Shown: in pieces, positions 15,359-23,140 of the stretch
How positions within the stretch are numbered: position 1 is the first letter of the stretch
Layout: the number at the start of each line of letters is the position of its first letter
Origin: Maridesulfovibrio sp.
GTDB lineage: Bacteria; Desulfobacterota; Desulfovibrionia; Desulfovibrionales; Desulfovibrionaceae
NCBI RefSeq assembly: GCF_963666665.1
Contig: NZ_OY762999.1
Coordinates: 3,320,001-3,384,000 of the forward strand
Length of the DNA stretch: 64,000 nucleotides
Direction of reading: 5' to 3'
Made by a program: the position numbers and the translations under genes
Notes under the pieces: generated by a model
Seen by the model: the letters and a program-made list of their open reading frames with translations, nothing else
Told to the model about the DNA's origin: nothing
Databases searched by the model: none

Positions 15359-16183
15359 CTAATCCTTCATTTTCTGACAATTGCTGCAAAAAGTGGAAGT
15401 TCGCCCTGCGACAGTAGCGCCTTCAAAAGTCTTTCCGCAGTCGGGGCAAGGTTCACCTTTCTTGCCATAAACTTTAAAACTATTCTGAAATCCTCCGGCA
15501 TCACCACCAGCATCCACATAATCACGGATGGAACTGCCGTTTTCCTGAATAGCCTGTTTAAGTACGGTCTGCAATTCAGTGAAGAGCCTTACCAGAGATT
15601 CATTGGAAAGATCGGATGCCTTTGCCTTGGGATGAATGCCGGACCGAAACAGGGATTCGTCAGCATAAATGTTTCCGCAACCGGCCACTACGGACTGGTT
15701 GAGCAGCAAGCCTTTGATCTGCGCCTTACGTCCTGAAACGCGTTCGGCAAGCTCTTCGGCAGTTACTTCCAGCGGTTCGGGACCGAGATTCTTATAAAAA
15801 TCCCATTCCTGCAACTCTTCATTGTTCAAAGCACGTACTTCCCCGAACTTACGGGTATCGTGAAATTCAATTGAACCGCCGTCGGTAAGGCCGAAAACAA
15901 CTCGGGTGTGCGTCTCGGGGGTGGTTGGGCCATCATGGGCCAAAACCCGTCCGGTCATCTTAAGGTGAAAAGTTACATGCAAATCTTCGCCAAGATCCAT
16001 GATCAGTAACTTGGCGCGACGGTGGATACGGGTAATCTTCTCCCCGGCTACGCGGGAGGAGAACAGATACCACGGCATTTTGACAGAACTGTGGTTGAGA
16101 ATTTTAACAGATTCAATTGTCTTCCCTTCAAGAGATTTGGCAAGACCACGGGATATTACTTCTACTTCCGGCAATTCTGGCAT
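15359..16183 (-). CDS. mutM: Formamidopyrimidine-DNA glycosylase MutM (Fpg)
   Basis: 274 residues. It begins MPELPEVEVISRGL, giving the catalytic Pro and Glu right after Met. The conserved Lys is in RRAKLLIMDL, the helix-two-turn-helix in LLLNQSVVAGCGNIYADESL, and the zinc finger CPDC...CSNC near the C-terminus. It removes 8-oxoguanine and nicks the abasic site. AGGAAG lies ahead of the start. Its place upstream of murJ looks like chance co-transcription. Confidence 0.96.
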   Translation of the reverse strand: MPELPEVEVISRGLAKSLEGKTIESVKILNHSSVKMPWYLFSSRVAGEKITRIHRRAKLLIMDLGEDLHVTFHLKMTGRVLAHDGPTTPETHTRVVFGLTDGGSIEFHDTRKFGEVRALNNEELQEWDFYKNLGPEPLEVTAEELAERVSGRKAQIKGLLLNQSVVAGCGNIYADESLFRSGIHPKAKASDLSNESLVRLFTELQTVLKQAIQENGSSIRDYVDAGGDAGGFQNSFKVYGKKGEPCPDCGKTFEGATVAGRTSTFCSNCQKMKD

Positions 16184-16203
16184 TTTACACTTCCTGAAAT
16201 ATC

Positions 16204-17382
16204 TTATTTATCTTTCTTCATGCGGGTCAGTCTGCCCATATCAAGGTCGAAAATCTTGCCACGACGATCAATGGTGAAGATCAGCGGCTTGTCGTCCTTA
16301 TGGGCCTTGGACCCGGCCATGTGCATGGCAGTCAGGCTGGTTACAGGAATTCCCTGCGCCTTGGCAATAATATCTCCGGGACGCAAGCCTTTCTTGTAAC
16401 CCTTGCGGTCTCGCTTAACAGCGGTGATCACCGCCCTGCCCTGACGAATTTCAATGGTCATGCCCATGCGACTTTCATAAGACGGCGGACAATAAAAGAA
16501 TGAATCCGCGGCTGTGGGATAAAATTCATCACCCCGCCAAGGCATGATGGTCATAACCTTGGCCTGCGGGTCAAGTACTTTCAGCCTGCGCGGAATGCCC
16601 CAGCCGTGCTCTACATGTCCGCCCCCGGCAAGAATGACCACCGGATGGCCGGAACTTCGGCGCAACTGCACAGCCTTTTCCGCCATACCTGTATCCCAAA
16701 GGGATTGGACTAGAAAAAAACGCTCAATCTGCTTTGGATCTGTGGCATCGCGGTCCTGATGCATGGCGAGGACTTCTTTCAATCCCTCCTCCTGTTCGGG
16801 AGCGGAAGAGATTACTTTTTCCGGCAGCATAGCCCTGTCTTCCGGGGAAAGCCCTTCAAGTCCTTTATCACGCACCTCTTTAACCACACGAAAAGGGAAA
16901 TTCAATCCGGCAACGGTCAGCCTGCGCTTTTCCGCCAGTTCAAAAATAGGCTTGAACATGTTGAAGTCAAAACGCCAACCGTTCTCCCAATCAAGTTCCT
17001 TGGGCAACTCCGTGACCGGAATCTGGCCGAGATTGAACCGATTAAGAATATCCTGCTTCTGAGCGGTTACCATCTCAAGGCCTATGGCAACCTTAGCGTG
17101 CCCGCTGGTCACACCTTCAAGAATATCAAACTGAGCCTTGTGGTCACAGATGGAGGTATGCCCTTCGCCGATAAGCACATAGTCGGCTTTTGAGGCCTCA
17201 ACTATAAGCTTATCGAATGGAAGCTGATCGCCGACAGAATCAATGTAATCCCCGGAACAAGGCAGAAAAGAAACCGCCATTTCTGGTGGAATGTTTTTCT
17301 TCACACAACCGCCAAGCACAAAAAAAAGTGCGCAAAGGACCAGAATGGCCCTTGCGCACTTGTTGTCGGTATTAAAAGTCAT
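16204..17382 (-). CDS. ChaN-family lipoprotein with C-terminal PDZ domain
   Basis: 392 residues from the ATG at 17382. A TTG start at 17415 would overlap the ligase gene and place 11 residues before the signal. The lipobox is VLGGC. The ChaN (haem-binding, Tiki/TraB-like) motif is VLIGEGHTSICDHKAQ, and a later GGGHVEHGWG fits the second conserved histidine region. The last 90 residues resemble a PDZ domain (GLRPGDIIAKAQGIPVTSL). ChaN homologues bind haem at the membrane, and the wider superfamily includes metalloproteases. It follows the ligase gene by 7 bases. Confidence 0.82.
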   Translation of the reverse strand: MTFNTDNKCARAILVLCALFFVLGGCVKKNIPPEMAVSFLPCSGDYIDSVGDQLPFDKLIVEASKADYVLIGEGHTSICDHKAQFDILEGVTSGHAKVAIGLEMVTAQKQDILNRFNLGQIPVTELPKELDWENGWRFDFNMFKPIFELAEKRRLTVAGLNFPFRVVKEVRDKGLEGLSPEDRAMLPEKVISSAPEQEEGLKEVLAMHQDRDATDPKQIERFFLVQSLWDTGMAEKAVQLRRSSGHPVVILAGGGHVEHGWGIPRRLKVLDPQAKVMTIMPWRGDEFYPTAADSFFYCPPSYESRMGMTIEIRQGRAVITAVKRDRKGYKKGLRPGDIIAKAQGIPVTSLTAMHMAGSKAHKDDKPLIFTIDRRGKIFDLDMGRLTRMKKDK

Positions 17383-17389
17383 ACCCGGG

Positions 17390-18655
17390 CTAATCCCAGT
17401 TACGCTTATCTTCAATGGGCCTGATCTGCGGAGGCAGGGAGCCGGGAGTCAGAACCTTGAGGATGGGGCGCAGCTTGATTTTCTCGCGGAACATGTGCAG
17501 CAGCTCATCTTCACGCTTGAAGTTGGAAACTTCAATATTGAGAATCATTTCATCAATGCCGCCGGGGTTGGTAACTTCGATCTGCCAGCGTTTGACTTCT
17601 TCGAAGTGAGCCATGACCTGTTCCACCTGATGGGGGTATACGAACATACCCTTAATGCGTGCAGTGGTATCCACGCGTCCTACGATGTTACCGAGGCGTG
17701 GTGTGGAGCGGCCGCAGGCACATGGAGTGCGGTCAATGTAGCTCAGGTCGCCGGTGGCGAGTCTGATCAGGGGGTAGGTCTTGTTGAAAGCGGTGATTAC
17801 GATTTCACCTACTTCACCGTCCTTGAGCGGAATACCGGTATCGGGATGGCAGATTTCAACAAAAGCACGGTTAGTGATGTGCAGGCCGTTCTTGTGGTAG
17901 CACTCGTAACCGATACAACCGACGTCTGCGGTTCCGTAACCCTGACGCATGATCAGGTCGAATTTCTTTTCCAGATCGGAACGCATTTTCTCGGAGAATT
18001 TTTCCCCGGTGACAAATGCGACTTCAAGATACAGATCCTTCCGCAGGTTCAGGCCGGCTTCTTCCGCCTTCTGAGCCAAGTGCATAAGATAGCTGGGAGT
18101 ACCGACGTAACCGGTAACACGCAGTTTCTGCATGATTTCAAGCTGGCTGTTGGTGGAACCGGGGCCAGCGGGAACAACTGCGCAGTTAAGATTGCGCAGG
18201 GGTTCTTCAAACATAAGTCCGGCAGGAGCCAGATGATAGTTGAAAGTAACCTGTGCTACGTCACCGGAACGGAATCCGGCAGCGTAGAAACCTTCAGTCC
18301 ATCCCCAGTAATCATCGGAACGGTCTTCGGGATCGAAGATGGGACCGGGGGAAAGGAAGACACGGCGAAGTTCGCCGAGGTCTTTGGTCAGCAATCCGCC
18401 GAGACGGGGTCCCATGGACTGCAGGAAGATCAGTTCTTTCTTCTTTAATATAGGTATATGTTTGAGATCGGAAAGTTCTTTGAACTTATCGACTTGAAAC
18501 TGTGCTCTGTCGAAACGTTTTTTGACGTCTTCAGAATAACGGTAGGCATAGGTCAGAAGTTCTTTAAGCTGCAACGCGCAATATTGGCGTCTTTCACCTT
18601 CATCAAGAACTTCACGACGGCTATAGATGCCTTCGGTACGGTCTTTACGAGTCAT
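17390..18655 (-). CDS. paaK: PaaK-like phenylacetate-CoA ligase family protein
   Basis: 421 residues with the PaaK architecture. The adenylate-forming motifs GYGTADVG, ATGDLS and GRVDTTARIKGMFVYPHQV are present, with Cys residues in CACGRSTPR. However, the usual Ser/Thr/Gly P-loop that binds ATP phosphate is replaced by LSPGPIFDPE (near residues 103-112). It may therefore use a diverged substrate or have altered chemistry. The gene has a strong promoter at 18716-18744 and a GGAGGAAA site, and is followed closely by the ChaN-PDZ gene. Confidence 0.8.
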   Translation of the reverse strand: MTRKDRTEGIYSRREVLDEGERRQYCALQLKELLTYAYRYSEDVKKRFDRAQFQVDKFKELSDLKHIPILKKKELIFLQSMGPRLGGLLTKDLGELRRVFLSPGPIFDPEDRSDDYWGWTEGFYAAGFRSGDVAQVTFNYHLAPAGLMFEEPLRNLNCAVVPAGPGSTNSQLEIMQKLRVTGYVGTPSYLMHLAQKAEEAGLNLRKDLYLEVAFVTGEKFSEKMRSDLEKKFDLIMRQGYGTADVGCIGYECYHKNGLHITNRAFVEICHPDTGIPLKDGEVGEIVITAFNKTYPLIRLATGDLSYIDRTPCACGRSTPRLGNIVGRVDTTARIKGMFVYPHQVEQVMAHFEEVKRWQIEVTNPGGIDEMILNIEVSNFKREDELLHMFREKIKLRPILKVLTPGSLPPQIRPIEDKRNWD

Positions 18656-18715
18656 TTATAGGTTTCCTCCATAATTTATTGCTAAATAAGTGTCGGCACT
18701 TCATTCAGCTTAGCC

Positions 18716-18744
18716 AATATATGAAAACAAAACATATTTGTCAA
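18716..18744 (-). promoter_or_regulatory. Promoter of the PaaK-like gene
   Basis: Minus-strand TTGACA (18739-18744), a 17-base spacer, and TATATT (18716-18721). This is close to the sigma-70 consensus. Confidence 0.75.
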
Positions 18745-18878
18745 CTTTTTTACTATTTATACATTTATTTCAGTAAGATACACTCAATCAGCGCAATACT
18801 TCACAGTAGCAGAGTATATTGAAGAGGAAAGATTCTAACACCAAAACAAGAAAAAATAAACTTTTTTCATTTTTTTAG

Positions 18879-18906
18879 TTGACAGAGAAGTGCTGTCTGG
18901 ATAAAA
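18879..18906 (+). promoter_or_regulatory. Promoter of first tRNA-Lys
   Basis: TTGACA at 18879-18884 and ATAAAA at 18901-18906 with a 16-base spacer, about 20 bases before the mature tRNA. Confidence 0.65.
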
Positions 18907-18927
18907 GCTTCTTCGTTCGCACGGAGA

Positions 18928-19003
18928 GGGTCGTTAACTCAGTTGGTAGAGTATCTGCCTTTTAAGCAGAGAGTCGCTGGTTCGAGCCCAGCACGACCCA
19001 CCA
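18928..19003 (+). tRNA. tRNA-Lys (TTT), copy 1
   Basis: 76 nt with acceptor pairing GGGTCGT/ACGACCC, anticodon stem TCTGC/GCAGA around loop CTTTTAA (anticodon TTT), T loop GTTCGAG and an encoded CCA end. Confidence 0.97.
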
Positions 19004-19072
19004 GCAAACACTCCGCAGATTAGCGGAAGTTCTTTTTCAAAATGGCGGTTTATCAAAACCCGTTGAAAGTTC

Positions 19073-19099
19073 TTGACAAGCTTCAAGCAACTTGATAAT
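19073..19099 (+). promoter_or_regulatory. Possible separate promoter of second tRNA-Lys
   Basis: TTGACA at 19073-19078 and GATAAT at 19094-19099, but the spacer is only 15 bases. Read-through from copy 1 is equally possible. Confidence 0.4.
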
Positions 19100-19125
19100 C
19101 TTGATAGACGCGCTTTAAAATATAC

Positions 19126-19201
19126 GGGTCGTTAACTCAGTTGGTAGAGTATCTGCCTTTTAAGCAGAGAGTCGCTGGTTCGAGCCCAGCACGACCCACC
19201 A
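19126..19201 (+). tRNA. tRNA-Lys (TTT), copy 2
   Basis: Identical over all 76 nt to the copy at 18928-19003, including the CCA end. The flanking sequences differ, so the duplication is confined to the mature tRNA. Confidence 0.97.
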
Positions 19202-19210
19202 TTTTGAAAG

Positions 19211-19247
19211 AAAAGGGCATTTCATCCTTAGATGAAATGCCCTTTTT
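19211..19247 (+). terminator. Terminator of the tRNA unit
   Basis: AAAAGGGCATTTCATC pairs with GATGAAATGCCCTTTT around the loop CTTA, followed by T residues. It is a very strong stem. Confidence 0.93.
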
Positions 19248-19347
19248 CTGTTGTGGTCAAGAGCTCAAAAAACTTGACTAATACAACAAAAATAATGACA
19301 GTGACGCTTCATTTATTCCCCACAACATATAAAATGAGAGCCGCTAT

Positions 19348-20007
19348 ATGCTGGATATGAATAACGAAGAAAAACACATTGCCAACTACCTCAAAGGCAA
19401 ATACCCGAATAAGGTTAGATCATTATTTAATGCCATTTTAAACAATGAAAAAACCAGAACCGTTGAAGTCGGGTGCGGCTTTGGTTCTTCAGCTGTTTTC
19501 TTCGCCCTGAAAGGAAAAGAGGTCACCGCCACCGATCTTTCGGAAACAAATGTAAGCCAAACCCAGATCCTTTCAGACAGGCACAATGCAGGCGTCCGCT
19601 GCCTACCCCTTGATGCCACCAAGCCTCTCAATGAAAAATTCGATATAGCATATTCCTTTGATATGTTTGAACACCTGCCCTACGAGCTGCAGGGAGACCA
19701 TCTCAAAGCCATGCATGAAATGCTGGAAAAAGGCGGCATCTTCTACATCCGCGCTCCGCACCTTTACAACGTCCGCCAACATATCCCGGAACACATCGGC
19801 CTGCCCACATACCGCAGCATTTCCGAACTCGGCACCAAAGCCGGATTCAAGGTTCAGCCTTTCTTTGGACATACAAGCTGCACAGCTCCCATGCCCCTCT
19901 ATCTGGCCATTGAAAAAGCCATTGAAAAAATCAGCACTCCGGAAACAAGATACCAGATGCTGAAAAAAGTGGGCATGGCCAACGTAGTTGTAAAGCTCTC
20001 CAAATAA
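19348..20007 (+). CDS. Class I SAM-dependent methyltransferase
   Basis: 219 residues. The SAM-binding motif is VEVGCGFGSSAVFFALKG, followed by VTATDLSETN, an acidic LPLDATKPL and FDIAYSFDMFEHLP. The fold matches Methyltransf_11/25; the C-terminal part is specific and I cannot assign a substrate. It is a single gene between two terminators, right after the tRNA unit. Only a weak GAGAG lies ahead of the ATG. Confidence 0.8.
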   Translation: MLDMNNEEKHIANYLKGKYPNKVRSLFNAILNNEKTRTVEVGCGFGSSAVFFALKGKEVTATDLSETNVSQTQILSDRHNAGVRCLPLDATKPLNEKFDIAYSFDMFEHLPYELQGDHLKAMHEMLEKGGIFYIRAPHLYNVRQHIPEHIGLPTYRSISELGTKAGFKVQPFFGHTSCTAPMPLYLAIEKAIEKISTPETRYQMLKKVGMANVVVKLSK

Positions 20008-20039
20008 TAGCTCCGAAATTTTAATTTCATTTAAATAAA

Positions 20040-20076
20040 AAGGGTATCAATTTATTAATTGATACCCTTCTTTTAT
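20040..20076 (+). terminator. Terminator after methyltransferase gene
   Basis: AAGGGTATCAAT and ATTGATACCCTT around TTATTA, then a T-rich tail. It may also serve the minus-strand chemoreceptor gene that ends at 20105. Confidence 0.88.
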
Positions 20077-20104
20077 ATTATTTTACCGGAACAACTTTCT
20101 CTAC

Positions 20105-22050
20105 TTAGAACCTGTCGAACCCATCATCCTTAGACCAAGAGCTACCGGCGGGAAGCATGGGAGCAGGCCCACCGCTTACCTTAAAGAAAGACATGGCCTG
20201 CTGCAAAAGCTGCCCCTGACGGGACAACTCTTCTGAAGTGGAAGCCATTTCTTCAGATGCTGAAGCATTCTGCTGAATAACAGTATCAAGCTGTTGTATA
20301 GCCTTATTAATCTGAATTACACCACTATTCTGCTCGTTACTGGCTGCTGCAATTTCCTGTACCAACTCAGCTGTCCTGCTGATACTGGGCACTAATTCCT
20401 GAAGCATCGTTCCAGCCTTTTCCGCCACAACAACAGAAGATGAAGAGAGTTCACTGATTTCAGCAGCAGCTATACCACTACGCTCGGCAAGCTTGCGGAC
20501 TTCGGCGGCAACAACTGCAAATCCCTTACCGTGATCCCCTGCCCTTGCTGCTTCAATGGCTGCGTTAAGCGCCAGCAAATTAGTTTGACGGGCAATCTCT
20601 TCAATAATCATTATCTTCTCAGCGATGCTCTTCATAGCCTGCACTGCTTCACCTACAGCTTCAGCACTCTGGGAAGCCTGAGCCTGAGATTTCTCTGCAA
20701 CCCCCTCGGTCTGGACAGCATTCTCAGCATTCTGCTTAATGTTGGCTGCCATCTCTTCCATGGATGATGAAACTTCTTCAATAGATGCAGCCTGCTCTGT
20801 GGCACCCTGTGAAAGACTTTCTGCTGAAGCGGAAAGCTCCTCACTACCGCTGCCACACTGTCGGAGGCACTATTTACCTCACCGACAACATTACGCAACC
20901 TATGTACCATGTTGCGCATTCCATCCGCGAGTTTGCCGAGTTCATCATTACGCTCAAGGTCCACGTCGGCAGAAAGATCGCCTACGCTTACAGCAGCTAC
21001 GAAATCCAAGCCCTTATTCAGGGGTACTAAAATTCCCTTGGCGATAATCCAAGCCATAAGAATACCGATAACCACCGCAACAAGGCTGACAATAATTATG
21101 ATCTGTCTGGTTGAGGCTGCGGCATCAAGCATCTGCTGATCGGTCATGATGTTCTCGGCAACAGTCTTGCGCACATCGGTCAATATGGACTGAATCTGCT
21201 TAAGTGCCGGGACCGTAACTGTTGCATAAATATCTACAGCCTCTGCAAGCAGCTTCGATTCGCCTTCATGCCACTGAATAAGATCCTCAATTCTGCCTAA
21301 AGTTTGGCCGGCATACTTTTCAACACTGTCGGAGAAATATTTCTGAGCTCCTTCTCTATCCCCGCGCGCTAGATATGAATTAAGGACTTTAACCGTATCG
21401 TGCAGCTGCGTATGCGGTTCGTATATCTTTTCCAGAAGAGACCCGAATTCAGAATGCTCCCTGCCCATCTCCTTTACCCTTGCGGAGTAAAGCCATTTAC
21501 CCAATCCACACTTGTGGGGATCACCCTGAACAGTTATGGCCTTGGACCCAGGAGTCATGAGCTGGTTCAAGACAGCAACCATCCAGTTAAGGTGATCGAC
21601 TTTCTTTTCCCTTAAAAAGCTGCCCATGGACGGATCTACATTCTCATACTTTTCTTCAATCGCAATGGCTGATTTATGCAGCTTGTTGTGATGCTCTTCG
21701 ATCTTAGCCAGCAAGGGCTTGATTTCAGGAACCAAATTCTCCGCTCTCTTGCGATCTTCACTGTAGTACCATTTACCGAAACCGCACTTATGGGGATCAG
21801 CCTGAACATCAATTTCGTGAACATCCTTATCTGTCAGCAACCGGTTCACTTCATTGGCCCAGTTCAGATGATCGACAATCTTCTGAACGAAATCCCCCCG
21901 AAGCTTATTACCAGCAATAACCTCTTCTGCATTCCCCACAATTGTTCCGATCCCGGATATGGACCACCCTCCGAGCAGAACCAGCAACAACAATACAGCC
22001 CCAAAGCCTATAGCAAATTTATAGGCTAATCTTAAATTCTTCCAGTTCAT
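20105..22050 (-). pseudogene. Chemoreceptor (MCP) with duplicated CZB zinc-binding domains, broken by a frameshift
   Basis: The N-terminal part starts with MNWKNLRLAYKFAIGFGAVL, a membrane anchor, and then carries two tandem CZB-like sensor units. Unit 1 has H61, C89 in CGFGKWYY, and H121/H125; unit 2 has H153, C181 in CGLGKWLY, and H213/H217. They lie 92 residues apart, before a second membrane segment and HAMP. After ASDSVAA the frame is lost near 20849. Restoring one base gives GSEELSASAESLSQGATEQA and then the full signalling tip with IARQTNLLALNAAIEAARAG in the other frame to 20105. Either one base was lost (pseudogene) or this is a sequence error; the two reading frames are otherwise intact. 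Confidence 0.85.
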
Positions 22051-22223
22051 AGTACACTCTCCTCTAAAGCACCATAAAGCACACACCCCGTCGTGAATAC
22101 TTACCCCCCATATTCTCACAATCTAACACATTGAACTATCTAAAGGAATACAAAAAAATATATTTTCCGTCATTCTACCCCCTTGAACCAAGGCTTTACT
22201 TGACTATTTTACCTCTCAGTTGT

Positions 22224-22238
22224 ACTGGTAGGACCAGT
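22224..22238 (+). promoter_or_regulatory. Probable operator of the FCD-type regulator
   Basis: Perfect inverted repeat ACTGGT-AGG-ACCAGT, the TGGT-N3-ACCA arrangement typical of FadR/GntR FCD regulators. It lies 70 bases before the regulator gene, overlapping the -10 region of a possible promoter whose -35 is TTGACT at 22200-22205. Autoregulation is the simplest reading. Confidence 0.65.
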
Positions 22239-22307
22239 AGACAGTAAGATGTCAGACCAATGAAAAGGAATGCCTGTCTCCACGACATAAGAGACTAGAA
22301 TTATTAT

Positions 22308-23021
22308 ATGTGCGCAAAAATGTTTAAACCCATCAAGAAAGTCAGAGTTTCAGAAACAGCAGCCAATCAACTGGAAGAGCTGATTCAGAACAAGACTTTT
22401 GCCGAAGGCGAGCCCCTCCCTTCCGAGCGTCAGCTCATGAAGGAACTGCAGGTAGGCCGGGGATCTATCCGCGAAGCACTTAGAATTCTGGAGATTAAGG
22501 GATTCATCGAAACGCAGCCCGGAATCGGAGCTTTTGTGAAGAGCTACGAAGGGGATATTTTCAGCCCCCTCTCCACTTGGCTGACTGACAATTACGAAGC
22601 TCTGCGCCACTTTTTTGAAGTACGCTCTCTGCTGGAACCCAGCACGGCCCGCATGGCTTCAGAACGAATTTCCGACGAAGACTTTGAGGAGCTTTTAAAG
22701 ACCCACGAGGAATTCAAGAAAACAGTTGAAGAAGAGGACCTGCCCCGCGCGATTATGGTTGATGCGGAATTTCACCGTTTAATCGGCAAAGCCACGGGCA
22801 ACAAGGTACTCTCATCCATTATGGATGCCCTGTACAAATCAATGATTGAAGGCTGGAAAGCTCCCCTGAAAATTCCGGGACAGCCCAATAAGAGCTTGAA
22901 AGAACACGAAGAGATTTTGGCCGCAATCAAGAACCGAGATGGCGAACTGGCCGCGCAGCTCATGACTTCGCATTTACGCGAAGCCCTGAAAGCACTGGGT
23001 GATGCCGGTTTGAATAAATAG
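22308..23021 (+). CDS. FadR-family (GntR/FCD) transcriptional regulator
   Basis: 237 residues. The N-terminal winged HTH has LPSERQLMKELQVGRGSIRE and then ALRILEIKGFIETQPGIGAFV. The C-terminal FCD ligand domain has FFEVRSLLEPSTARMA, DAEFHRLIGKATGN and the late histidine in LMTSHLREAL, which bind a metal and organic acids such as lactate, glycolate or pyruvate. ATG at 22308 or 22320 could be the start; neither has a strong ribosome site. It sits directly upstream of a glycerate kinase, suggesting control by a C2/C3 hydroxyacid. Confidence 0.9.
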   Translation: MCAKMFKPIKKVRVSETAANQLEELIQNKTFAEGEPLPSERQLMKELQVGRGSIREALRILEIKGFIETQPGIGAFVKSYEGDIFSPLSTWLTDNYEALRHFFEVRSLLEPSTARMASERISDEDFEELLKTHEEFKKTVEEEDLPRAIMVDAEFHRLIGKATGNKVLSSIMDALYKSMIEGWKAPLKIPGQPNKSLKEHEEILAAIKNRDGELAAQLMTSHLREALKALGDAGLNK

Positions 23022-23109
23022 GCAATGCGCGGCTAGCGGGCATTCTCTGCCGGAAGGTGTTGCAACCCTGCATGCGGCAAGGTTGCATATGGCGGAGACA
23101 CGCATTGCC
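23021..23109 (+). other. Branched inverted-repeat element between regulator and glycerate kinase genes
   Basis: Outer arms GGCAATGCG (23021-23029) and CGCATTGCC (23101-23109) enclose a small hairpin GGCA-TTCTC-TGCC (23039-23051) and a larger one TGCAACC/GGTTGCA (23061-23067 with 23081-23087). TTTT follows the outer arm. It would fold as a multi-branched RNA just ahead of the kinase ribosome site. Confidence 0.6.
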
Positions 23110-23140
23110 TTTTGAAAAAACGGAACTGAGGAATAACATT

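Noticed and set aside
20105..20761. A separate 218-residue chemotaxis gene overlapping the larger chemoreceptor frame
   Set aside because: It is the continuation of the same protein in another frame after a one-base shift near 20849; joined, the two give a normal chemoreceptor.
23057..23140. A longer N-terminus for glycerate kinase
   Set aside because: This would lie inside the inverted-repeat element; the GAGGAA site and family alignment favour the ATG at 23141.
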